A stretch of DNA of 49,412 bases from Candidatus Nealsoniibacteriota bacterium. GTDB taxonomy: Bacteria; Patescibacteriota; Minisyncoccia; Minisyncoccales; GWA2-38-27. The stretch covers positions 1 through 49,412 of the forward strand of contig JAUWYA010000003.1 in the NCBI GenBank assembly GCA_030616085.1, written 5' to 3'. How positions within the stretch are numbered: the first letter of the stretch is position 1; the number at the start of each line of letters is the position of its first letter. Position numbers and translations under genes: made by a program. The notes below the pieces were generated by a model that had not been told where the DNA came from, did no database searches, and worked only from the letters and a program-made list of their open reading frames with translations. Of the stretch, positions 27,295 to 35,703 are shown in pieces.

Positions 27295-27481
27295 AAAATT
27301 AATCCTTTAATCGTAAAATAACATTTTTCTTAGCTTTTAACAAGTCTTTTTTTCTTTTCTCATGTCTCAATAGAGGTTCTAATAAAATAAAAAGCATTAA
27401 TAACGATTTTCGCTCATTTATAGTTATCCCCCAACAATCTTTTCTATGAATAACGCCCCTTTTATCTATTAACTAATAAAA

Positions 27482-27508
27482 AGGCCTGTTCATTTCACGA
27501 ACAGGCCT
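27482..27508. terminator. bidirectional-looking intrinsic terminator
   Basis: aggcctgttc-atttcac-gaacaggcct followed by gtttttttt. Confidence 0.75.
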
Positions 27509-27540
27509 GTTTTTTTTGTTTTTTTTATCAGCTATCTTTA

Positions 27541-28569
27541 TTATACCACTACTGAATCTCCATCTCTTCTTTTTTCCAGAAATTCCTTAAAGAATTCAAA
27601 CAATATACCAAATAAAGGAATAGCTAAAACTGCTCCTAATAATCCCCAGAGATTTGCTCCAACAACCAAAGAAATTAAAACCAAGGCAGGAGGCAAACCA
27701 ACAAATTTCTTCATTAATATTGGAGACAAAATACTTCCTTCAATCTGCTGTATCAAACCAAAAGCAATTAACACGAAAATTGCCTTGAATATTTCTACTG
27801 GAAAAACAGTTAAGAAAAGGACTACAGCTGTTAAAAGTGGACCTACATAAGGAATGAAATTAAATACGCCAGCAAACAATGCCAAAGTAAAAGGATACCT
27901 CACATTAAAAAGAACGAATGTAATGTATGAGGCAAGCCCAACAAATAAACATGCTAACATTCTTGCACCAAACCAGCCTGCCACTTTTCTCTGACATCTT
28001 GCCCAGACATTCAAAACCTGAGCCTCATATTTTTTTGGAAATAAAAGCATTAAAGTTCTTTCAATGCCTTTTTCTTCCAAAGAAAGAAATATAGCAGTAA
28101 CAATAACAAATAAAGCGCTAAACACTCCGCCGAAAACACTAAATAATACGCTGAAAATATTATCTGCCATTCCTTCCAAAGTACCTCCTAATGCTTTTAG
28201 AAAACTCTCAATATTTTCAAAGGCCTGAAAACCAAGGCCCTTTAAAGGAGGAGAAATCTTTTCAAAATATTCAGGAAAAGCTTCTAAAAATGCCTGGATT
28301 TCAGAAATAAAAATAGGGACTATTGAATAAATCAAAATGCTTAATATCCCAAAAACACCTACATACATAAGAACAACCGCAAGACCACGAGGTATTTTTC
28401 TCTTATGTAAAAAACTAATAGCTGGATTAAACAAGACAGAAATCGTCAAAGCAAAAATAAACCAAATTAAAATATCCCTAATTGAATAAAGAATATAAAA
28501 ACAGGCAACTGCAATAGAAATCTTTGCAATTGTTCTCCAAGAAATATCTAATAGTTTTTCTTGATCCAT
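27541..28569 (-). CDS. AI-2E family transporter (PerM-like)
   Basis: 342 aa; IWFIFALTISVLFNPAISFLHKRKIPRGLAVV, FNFIPYVGPLL, QIEGSILSPILMKKFVGLPPALVL. Confidence 0.92.
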   Translation of the reverse strand: MDQEKLLDISWRTIAKISIAVACFYILYSIRDILIWFIFALTISVLFNPAISFLHKRKIPRGLAVVLMYVGVFGILSILIYSIVPIFISEIQAFLEAFPEYFEKISPPLKGLGFQAFENIESFLKALGGTLEGMADNIFSVLFSVFGGVFSALFVIVTAIFLSLEEKGIERTLMLLFPKKYEAQVLNVWARCQRKVAGWFGARMLACLFVGLASYITFVLFNVRYPFTLALFAGVFNFIPYVGPLLTAVVLFLTVFPVEIFKAIFVLIAFGLIQQIEGSILSPILMKKFVGLPPALVLISLVVGANLWGLLGAVLAIPLFGILFEFFKEFLEKRRDGDSVVV

Positions 28570-28573
28570 AGTA

Positions 28574-29845
28574 TTAACTTAGTTTTAGTTTTAAGATTTT
28601 TTGGAATCTTCTCTTATCTTTAAATGGCCCTATCAAAGCCAAGTTTAATTTTTCTGGCTTAAAAACATCTTTACTAACTTCCAGAATGTCATTAACGCTT
28701 ACTTTATTAATTTTAGCATAAATTTGTTCAGGAGTTAAAATCTTTTCTTCTAAAAGATCTTGCGATCCATAAAAAGATGCTTGAGCGTCAGAAGCCTCAA
28801 AGAGCAAAGTCATTTTTCCTTTAAAATGATCTTTTGCCTTTTTAAGCTCTTTTGCTGAAATCTTATTCTTAGCTATTTTTCTATATTCATTCAAAACAGC
28901 AGAGATAGCTTTTTCAACTCTGTTATTATCTACACCTGCCTGAGTAACTAAAAATCCTGTGTCAGGATCAGAAGAAACAGCGGTCTTAACATAATAAGCA
29001 AGGCCTAACTGTTCTCTAATCTTGATAAATAAACGAGAGCTCATCATTCCTCCCAATATTAAGCCCAAAAGTCCTAAAGTAAATCTCTGGCTATGAAAAA
29101 GATTATACCCCCTCACCCCTAAGCAAAAATGAGTTTGATCAGTTTCTTTATTTTTTAACAAACAATTAGGTTTTGTCTGTTTCTCAATAACTAATGGTTT
29201 TTCAATAATCTCCTTATCTTTTATATTTGAGAAATATCTCTTTATCTTATTTATTGCTTTGTCAGAAATATTTCCTGCTACGCAAACAATAGTATTAGAA
29301 GCAGTATATTGAGTTTTCATATAATCAACTAATTGATTTCTAGATATAGCTAAGACGCTTTCTTTGGTTCCAGCAATGTCTCTTCCAGCTGGCTGATCTC
29401 CATACAATACTTTATTCCATAAGCTCTGAACATAAGAAGACGGATGATCATGATACATGTTAATTTCCTCAATAATAACTGCTTTTTCTTTCTTAATCTC
29501 TTTAGGATCTAATTTTGAATTCAAGTAGATATCAGAAATCACATCCAAAGCCAAATCAAAATGCTTGACGTCAACTTTGGCAAAATATCCAGTATAATCT
29601 TCGCCAGTAAAAGCATTGTATATTCCTCCTACTCTGTCTAAGGGCTCAGAAATAAAGATATGACCAGGCCTTTTCTTGGTTCCTTTAAACAATAGATGCT
29701 CTAAAAGGTGAGAAATGCCATTAATCTCTTTTTTCTCATACTTAGATCCGGTTCCAACCAAAACTAAACTGGTTACTGCCTTAGTCCCCTTTTGAGGAAC
29801 AATAATAATCCTTAATCCATTTTTCAAGGTTATTTTCTTAAACAT
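28574..29845 (-). CDS. M16 family zinc peptidase
   Basis: KNGLRIIIVPQ, GISHLLEHLLFKGTKKR (HxxEH), GLAYYVKTAVSSDPDTG. Confidence 0.95.
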   Translation of the reverse strand: MFKKITLKNGLRIIIVPQKGTKAVTSLVLVGTGSKYEKKEINGISHLLEHLLFKGTKKRPGHIFISEPLDRVGGIYNAFTGEDYTGYFAKVDVKHFDLALDVISDIYLNSKLDPKEIKKEKAVIIEEINMYHDHPSSYVQSLWNKVLYGDQPAGRDIAGTKESVLAISRNQLVDYMKTQYTASNTIVCVAGNISDKAINKIKRYFSNIKDKEIIEKPLVIEKQTKPNCLLKNKETDQTHFCLGVRGYNLFHSQRFTLGLLGLILGGMMSSRLFIKIREQLGLAYYVKTAVSSDPDTGFLVTQAGVDNNRVEKAISAVLNEYRKIAKNKISAKELKKAKDHFKGKMTLLFEASDAQASFYGSQDLLEEKILTPEQIYAKINKVSVNDILEVSKDVFKPEKLNLALIGPFKDKRRFQKILKLKLS

Positions 29846-29846
29846 A

Positions 29847-30200
29847 TTATTCTTTTATTCCGAATTCTTTTTTTAGTATCTTTGAAACTTTCTTTTTTAA
29901 TTCTGGTATATCTTTTTTAACAATTTTAAAAGTAAGTTTTAAGTCAACGCCAAAATAATCGTGAATAAGAATATCTCTAGTGCCAGCAATTCTTTTCCAT
30001 TCAATATCAGAATATTTATTCTTAAAACTACTCGGTATATTCTTTACTGCCTCTCCTATGATTCCTATCCTTCTCATAACAGCATCTTGGATTATTTCAG
30101 ATTTTAAAAATTCATCTTTAGAAATTCCTTTTGTAAAATCTTCTATTCTTTCTATACTTTCTAAAATATGAAGAAGAAATATTTTTATATCCTTTTTCAT
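29847..30200 (-). CDS. HepT-like (DUF86) toxin
   Basis: Rx4HxY motif RDILIHDYFGVD, paired with MntA-like nucleotidyltransferase. Confidence 0.85.
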   Translation of the reverse strand: MKKDIKIFLLHILESIERIEDFTKGISKDEFLKSEIIQDAVMRRIGIIGEAVKNIPSSFKNKYSDIEWKRIAGTRDILIHDYFGVDLKLTFKIVKKDIPELKKKVSKILKKEFGIKE

Positions 30201-30487
30201 AAAATTGCTTTTTGTTCTTTTAAAATTATACTCCTTAGAAGAGGGTGAATAGAATCATAGGTTAAAATATCTACTTTTTCACTTAACTTTTTCTCCAGTT
30301 CAAGCTTTAATCCTACCAAATCTAATAAACTTTTATCATCTTTTCTAAATTCTATCAAAATATCGATGTCGCTATTCTTGTTATTTTCTCCTCTAACAAA
30401 AGAACCGAAAACAGCCGCCTTTTTAACATCGTGGCTTTTTAAAATCGGGGTTATCTTCTTCTTTATTTTTGCGATATCCTTGGTCAT
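30197..30487 (-). CDS. MntA-like minimal nucleotidyltransferase antitoxin
   Basis: AVFGSFVRGENNKNSDIDILIEF. Confidence 0.87.
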   Translation of the reverse strand: MTKDIAKIKKKITPILKSHDVKKAAVFGSFVRGENNKNSDIDILIEFRKDDKSLLDLVGLKLELEKKLSEKVDILTYDSIHPLLRSIILKEQKAIL

Positions 30488-30540
30488 TATTTTATTATAT
30501 CAAAACGAACGTCCAAAATCAAGAAAAAATCTATAAGAAA

Positions 30541-30563
30541 ACCCTGCACATTCTATGCAGGGT
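30541..30563 (-). terminator. intrinsic terminator of ORF 30595-31092
   Basis: accctgca-cattcta-tgcagggt. Confidence 0.7.
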
Positions 30564-30594
30564 TTAAAAACTAAAATTCTAAGAGCTCAAGAAC

Positions 30595-31092
30595 TTACTT
30601 GTGAGGACGGCAGAAAATCCATAGAAAATCAGAATGCCAGAAGCTGTGAGGACCAGCATAGATGCCGTCGAGCCAAAGTTCAGAATCGTCGCACTCCAGA
30701 CAGAACACGCTCGGACCGCCAGATGAAACAGTGATTAACTCCATTCCAGCAAGAAACCACTCTTTATTGGGCTGATCATGGTAATCTAATCTGAGCTGAT
30801 GACCAATCCAGGCTGGGCATTTTTGGAAACCTAGCCGATCTGCACCAACAAATACTTCCTCAGTAGTCCCGCCTTCTTTCTTGCCAGTCAATTGAGCCGT
30901 AATTAGCAAAAAAAGATCATACTTCTGCTCTGTATCGCTAAACGAATCTCTGAAATCAGGCTTAGACGTAATATCTTTTGCCCAATTGCTGATTTGGCAG
31001 TTCTTTGCTTTCAACGCAGTAAGAAATGCTTTTGGAGAGTTCAATGCGGCATCACGAATGATGCTTCTCCAAACTGGAATTTTTTCAGACAT
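30595..31092 (-). CDS. hypothetical 165-aa protein
   Basis: Consensus promoter 31168-31196, terminator 30541-30563. Confidence 0.75.
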   Translation of the reverse strand: MSEKIPVWRSIIRDAALNSPKAFLTALKAKNCQISNWAKDITSKPDFRDSFSDTEQKYDLFLLITAQLTGKKEGGTTEEVFVGADRLGFQKCPAWIGHQLRLDYHDQPNKEWFLAGMELITVSSGGPSVFCLECDDSELWLDGIYAGPHSFWHSDFLWIFCRPHK

Positions 31093-31163
31093 GGTATGCC
31101 GTCCTTTCTTAAATATTAAATAAATGTACTGTTATAGATTAAACGCAATGCTTAATCTTTTGT

Positions 31164-32531
31164 CTACATTATAGCATTGTTTATATAACTTGTCAACCCA
31201 TTGATTTTAATCCGCTTCTGTTTCATTGTATCGCGGTTGCGAACTGTGACATCGTCTTTTTTTAAACTGTCAAAATCAATAGTGATGCAAAACAAAGTAC
31301 CAATCTCATCCTGACGGCGGTAGCGACGACCAATAGAACCAGTTTCATCATACTGACAAATAAAATCAGATTTTAATAGCTTATAAACTTGTTTTGCCTT
31401 TTTAACTATTTCTGCTTTATTCTTAACTAAAGGAAGCACAGCCGCTTTTACAGGAGCTAAATCTTTGTGAAGCTTTAAGAGAACTTCAATCTCTTTTACA
31501 GATTTAGTAGTTTTAGTTCTTCCTCCTTTTACTTCTTGATAAGCATCACATAAAAAAGCAAACAATGATCTATCAACGCCAACAGATGTTTCAATGATAT
31601 GCGGAAAATACTCTTGCCCTGAGCCTGCCGAAGGGTCATATTTCAAATCCTCTCCGCTATGCTTTGAATGATTGGATAAATCCCAATCTCCCCGATTATG
31701 GATTCCTTCAATTTCCTGCCAGCCAAAAGGAAACTTATACTCAATATCTATTGCTCTTTTAGCATAATGGGCTAATTCCTTTTTAGGAACTTCATAAGTT
31801 CTTAAATTCTTCTTATTCAGACCTAAGTTATAATACCAATTTAATCTTTGCTTGAGCCAAAAATCAAAGAATTTATCAACTTTCTTCGGTTCACAAAACC
31901 ATTGCATTTCCATTTGTTCAAATTCTCTTGTTCGATAGATAAAATCTTTGGGATTAATTTCATTCCTAAACGCCTTTCCAATCTGAGCAATTCCAAAAGG
32001 AATCTTCAGACGCATTGTTTGCATAACATTCTTAAAATTAGTATAGATTCCCTGGCATGTTTCAGGCCTTAAATAGGTTAGAGAAGCCTCATCTTCTACT
32101 GGCCCAACAAATGTCTTCATCATTAAATTAAACTTCTTTGGCTTTGTTAAATCCCCTCCGCAATCAGGACATTTCGGATTTCGGATTTCGGATTTCGGAT
32201 TTACGATTTCGTCAAGACGAAATCGTTTATGGCATTTTCTGCACTCTACTAATTCATCAGCAAAACCAGCTGTTAAATGACCAGATGCCTTCCAAACCTC
32301 TGGACTCATCAAAATAGAAGCATCTAAACCAACAACATCGTCGTGCTTTTTTGTCATTTCATCCCACCAGGCCTTTTTAATATTATTTTTCATTTCTACG
32401 CCCAAAGGACCGAAATCATAGCAAGAGCTAAATCCTCCATAAATCTCAGACGAAGGAAAAATAAATCCCCTTCTTTTGCTTAAAGATACAATTTTTTCCA
32501 CCCCGTTAGAAATAGTTAATTTATCTCTCAT
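31164..32531 (-). CDS. glyS: glycyl-tRNA synthetase (class II dimeric type)
   Basis: EKIVSLSKRRGFIFPSSEIYGGFSSCYDFGPLGVEMKNNIK, YLRPETCQGIYTNFKNV; ancestral start probably GTG at 32499-32501. Confidence 0.96.
   Translation of the reverse strand: MRDKLTISNGVEKIVSLSKRRGFIFPSSEIYGGFSSCYDFGPLGVEMKNNIKKAWWDEMTKKHDDVVGLDASILMSPEVWKASGHLTAGFADELVECRKCHKRFRLDEIVNPKSEIRNPKCPDCGGDLTKPKKFNLMMKTFVGPVEDEASLTYLRPETCQGIYTNFKNVMQTMRLKIPFGIAQIGKAFRNEINPKDFIYRTREFEQMEMQWFCEPKKVDKFFDFWLKQRLNWYYNLGLNKKNLRTYEVPKKELAHYAKRAIDIEYKFPFGWQEIEGIHNRGDWDLSNHSKHSGEDLKYDPSAGSGQEYFPHIIETSVGVDRSLFAFLCDAYQEVKGGRTKTTKSVKEIEVLLKLHKDLAPVKAAVLPLVKNKAEIVKKAKQVYKLLKSDFICQYDETGSIGRRYRRQDEIGTLFCITIDFDSLKKDDVTVRNRDTMKQKRIKINGLTSYINNAIM
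31168..31196 (-). promoter_or_regulatory. sigma70 consensus promoter TTGACA-17-TATAAT inside glyS 3' end
   Basis: minus: TTGACAAGTTATATAAACAATGCTATAAT. Confidence 0.87.
31617..31635. repeat. short palindromic repeat encoding (D)PSAGSGQ in glyS
   Basis: ccctgagcctgccgaaggg. Confidence 0.6.
32171..32226. repeat. TTCGGATT tandem repeat plus palindrome inside glyS
   Basis: tttcggatttcggatttcggatttcggattt then acgatttcgtc-aa-gacgaaatcgt (32203-32226). Confidence 0.75.
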
Positions 32532-32565
32532 AATTATTCATAAACCCCTAAAATTTCTAACGGGG
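32501..32565. mobile_element. palindromic element at glyS start codon, TSD TCCA
   Basis: tcca|ccccgttagaaat...atttctaacgggg|tcca. Confidence 0.92.
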
Positions 32566-32625
32566 TCCATTAAATCCGCCATTATTATATTCTACCCAAT
32601 TTTTCCAAAAATAAAAAGGGCTGAA

Positions 32626-32820
32626 TTAATTTCCAGCCCTAGAGAACTTTGCTAATGCCTTACCAAGAATCGCTTGGAAATTATTCTCTGGAAGTTTATT
32701 TTCAACCCATATCTTAATTCTCTTGGTAGCAAATCTAAAATGATAAGACAATACTCTTCTTTCCTCGATAGAAAAATCTCTGCGTTTATCAAGCATCTCT
32801 TTCGTGATTTTCATTTTCAA
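32626..32820 (-). CDS. hypothetical 64-aa protein
   Basis: RBS GAAAGGAGGT; stop codon lies in loop of terminator hairpin gggctg-aattaattt-ccagccc. Confidence 0.65.
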   Translation of the reverse strand: MKMKITKEMLDKRRDFSIEERRVLSYHFRFATKRIKIWVENKLPENNFQAILGKALAKFSRAGN

Positions 32821-32847
32821 AACCTCCTTTCAGGTTTTTTAAAGAAC

Positions 32848-34404
32848 TTATTTTGAAATCTTTGAAGCTTCACCCTCAATAAAGGATTCTGTCCATTGGT
32901 CTTCTCCAGTAATTGTTGCTTTATTAATAATTGTCTGGCCAGATGTTAAAGAAACTTGGAAAGAAATATTTGGAGCTTCAATAAAGATTCCTGTTCCCGC
33001 CTGCATATCTCCAACCATCCAGACAATCTCTCTGCTTCCGCTGTCAAAAGCAAACTTTGATGATTCGCTTTCAGGAAGAATACTACCGGATAAGTTTACG
33101 GCTGAAGGCAAAGTTGCTTTTACCTTAACATTTTTAACATCGTTAAGATAATTCTTAGCCTGCCAGGTTATAGTATAAATATCTCCTTGCTGGGAAGCTT
33201 GTTGAAAAATCTCTAATTTTGAATTTACTTTTGTTTCAAACTCTTCCGTTATTTGAGAAACCAGAATTGAATTCTTCAAAACAGCATTTTTCTCTTCAGA
33301 ATTGCTAATTGCCCAATCGTCTTTTAAATTAACCCAGAACTCAACCTTTCCTTCTTTTCCTTTATCTAAAAACTTGAGATCTGGAACATCCCTCCAATCC
33401 CAGATTACAGAACTGTCCCCTTGTTGAAATCGACCTGATTCACTTTTTATTGTATCAAAGTCAAATCCTGCTCCGTCAAGAAAAACTACCAGGAATAAAT
33501 CTTTAAATGGTTCTCCGCTGATGTTTCTAAAGAAAATTTCGTAATGAAGCAAATCGCCGGGACTGGCAGTATAATTGCTTTGTCCATTTATGTGCTGAAA
33601 AATAGAAAGCTGTGGCTTGGTAATTTCTACTCCTTTTGTTATCTCTTTTAAAACAATAAACTCATCGTCCTGCCAAACACCAATAGCAGCTTTAAACATT
33701 TTCTGCTCTCTAAGTTCTCCGGAAAGCTTTCCCTTTATTTCTATTCTTCCTCCCTCAGATTTGTTCAAAAGAGGAATCTCCCATTCTGTTTTATCCAAAC
33801 CTTTGGGATCGCTTTCTAAAAACTCAAAACCATCAGGATATTCAACTCTTATACCTAAATCAGTAAGAGGATAATCCATGCTTGAGAAATAGTTCAAAGA
33901 GAATTCAAGATCCCTGCCAGCTTCTATTTTTGAAGATAGATCAAAGTCAAAAGTCAAAGGAACTGAATCAATAATAGTGCTAAAAGTGGTGGCTGATTCA
34001 TAACGGGCTTGAAGATTTTTCACGCGATAACTCAACCATGCCTTAATTGTTTTCACTTCTCCCTGTTTTCCTAAAAGCCGGCCCTTGAATTGAAAGGTTT
34101 TTTCTTCTCCAGGATAAATATCTCCTAACTCCTCAGGTCCTATTTCTATCCTTTTTGAAACGCCCTCTTCCAGCAAGGTGTATTCTGGAAATTCAAAGAT
34201 AAGACGCGGTTCTTCTAATCTAACATCCCCGTTATTCTTATACTTCACTGTATATTCAACTTCCTGCGCAATTGAAGCATTTCCAGGACCTAAAATCTCC
34301 AATTTAAGAATTTCTTTTGAATAAGGATTCCTCTGCCAGTACCAATAACCAGCAACCGCAAGAATTGCAGCTAAAACTATAATTATGATAATAACTTTTC
34401 TCAT
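32848..34404 (-). CDS. membrane-anchored protein with DUF11/CARDB-like repeat domains
   Basis: N-terminal TM helix; repeated EYTVKYKNNGDVRLEEPRL, LHYEIFFRNISGEPFKDLFLVV, YTITWQAKNYLNDVKNVKVKATLP. Confidence 0.7.
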   Translation of the reverse strand: MRKVIIIIIVLAAILAVAGYWYWQRNPYSKEILKLEILGPGNASIAQEVEYTVKYKNNGDVRLEEPRLIFEFPEYTLLEEGVSKRIEIGPEELGDIYPGEEKTFQFKGRLLGKQGEVKTIKAWLSYRVKNLQARYESATTFSTIIDSVPLTFDFDLSSKIEAGRDLEFSLNYFSSMDYPLTDLGIRVEYPDGFEFLESDPKGLDKTEWEIPLLNKSEGGRIEIKGKLSGELREQKMFKAAIGVWQDDEFIVLKEITKGVEITKPQLSIFQHINGQSNYTASPGDLLHYEIFFRNISGEPFKDLFLVVFLDGAGFDFDTIKSESGRFQQGDSSVIWDWRDVPDLKFLDKGKEGKVEFWVNLKDDWAISNSEEKNAVLKNSILVSQITEEFETKVNSKLEIFQQASQQGDIYTITWQAKNYLNDVKNVKVKATLPSAVNLSGSILPESESSKFAFDSGSREIVWMVGDMQAGTGIFIEAPNISFQVSLTSGQTIINKATITGEDQWTESFIEGEASKISK

Positions 34405-34440
34405 TTCAAGATTATATATTTAATTTAAGATTATATATCT

Positions 34441-34527
34441 ATACAATAGCGAATCAAGATTTTCACCGAAGGTGAAGTTCTTATACCTTAGCGAATCAAG
34501 GTTCTCGCCGAAGGCGAGGTTCTTATA
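34441..34527 (+). repeat. repeat family B copies 2 and 3 in tandem
   Basis: atacaatagcgaatcaagattTTCACCgaaGGTGAAgttctt / ataccttagcgaatcaaggttCTCGCCgaaGGCGAGgttctt. Confidence 0.85.
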
Positions 34528-34529
34528 AT

Positions 34530-35273
34530 TTAATCATATCTAACACTTTTTAAAAAATCAAGAGAAATTGCTTCTAATTCTTTTTTATGAAAATCTTGAA
34601 TTTTTAATCTTAATAAAATATTCCAGTCCTTCTCAAGGAAAAGACGCAGTATCTTAATAACTTCTGGGCATATTTGTTTATCTGCTGCTCCTTCAAAACA
34701 ACTGGAACAAATTATTCCTTCTTCTGAATTAAAGTAAAGTTTTTCAGGAATAAGCTTTTTCTGACAATTACTGCAATGGTATAAGTCCATTTGATATCCT
34801 AAAATTGATAACAAATTCCAAACAAAATAATAGTAAATAATCTTCAATTTTCCTGGATCAAGCAAAGCGGGAAACTCCTCAAAGGGTTGCCTTTCAATTT
34901 TCAGTTTATCAAAGACTTCAGTCAATAAATTCCAGATATCTTCGTCTTTCTCTTCACCCCTAATTAAATCATCAACATTTTCAGCAATTTGACTAACAAT
35001 CTCTAATTTCTCTAAATCCTGTCTTATATTCTTAAACTTTTCAACTGCTATTGCATCAGTCAAAGTCTTATGATTTTTTCCTTGGATAAATTCAATCTCT
35101 GATAAATAAAAAAGTTCTATTCCTGACCTTAATTTTGATTTAATCTTTCTGATTGCTTTTCCTAAAATCTTTAGCTTGCCAAAATCCTTGGTAAAAACAG
35201 TAAAAACCTGATCTGCTTCTTGAAAATCAGTTTTTTCTAATATAAAAGATTGGGTTCTGTAATGAATAGCCAT
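34530..35273 (-). CDS. recO: DNA repair protein RecO
   Basis: RTQSFILEKTDFQEADQVFTVFTKDFGKLKILGKAIRK, CSNCQKKL...CSSC. Confidence 0.92.
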   Translation of the reverse strand: MAIHYRTQSFILEKTDFQEADQVFTVFTKDFGKLKILGKAIRKIKSKLRSGIELFYLSEIEFIQGKNHKTLTDAIAVEKFKNIRQDLEKLEIVSQIAENVDDLIRGEEKDEDIWNLLTEVFDKLKIERQPFEEFPALLDPGKLKIIYYYFVWNLLSILGYQMDLYHCSNCQKKLIPEKLYFNSEEGIICSSCFEGAADKQICPEVIKILRLFLEKDWNILLRLKIQDFHKKELEAISLDFLKSVRYD

Positions 35274-35277
35274 AACT

Positions 35278-35402
35278 AAAATGTCGAAATCCTAATAACT
35301 AATGACAAACAAAATATCAAAACCTAAATATCTAATATCGAATTTTTGACATTTGCCATTTGATATTTGGAATTTTATTAGAAATTAGAAATTTGTCATT
35401 TT
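35278..35402. repeat. AT-rich repeat cluster (family D-like)
   Basis: atgtcgaaatcctaataactaatgacaaac...tttgacatttgccatttgatatttggaattttattagaaattagaaatttgtcat. Confidence 0.5.
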
Positions 35403-35699
35403 TTATATACCTCTTCCTCCCAGATCTTTCAGATACCTGATTTTCTCATCTATTTTTGTCTTTTCCTCGCTGCTTTTTGCAACTTTTTTACCAGATTCCA
35501 AATCCCGGACAGCCCTCTTGTATTCATGCTTATCAATCTGACTTCCGTATTTCTGACTGAAAACTTCTTTAGTTATTTTGTCCCGTTCTCTCTGATAATA
35601 CTTCTTACCACCAGTTTGTGGTATTCTTCCATGGTGCTTGCTAAAAGTTGACTTTAATTCTCTTCTTGATATTGATTTTCTTTTATCAAAAATGCCCAT
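35403..35699 (-). CDS. hypothetical 98-aa basic protein
   Basis: ORF in operon-like position after ileS. Confidence 0.6.
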   Translation of the reverse strand: MGIFDKRKSISRRELKSTFSKHHGRIPQTGGKKYYQRERDKITKEVFSQKYGSQIDKHEYKRAVRDLESGKKVAKSSEEKTKIDEKIRYLKDLGGRGI

Positions 35700-35703
35700 G
35701 ATT

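Noticed and set aside
32171-32202. TTCGGATT tandem repeats as a CRISPR-like array
   Set aside because: Repeat units are contiguous without spacers and lie inside coding genes; no cas genes in the window.
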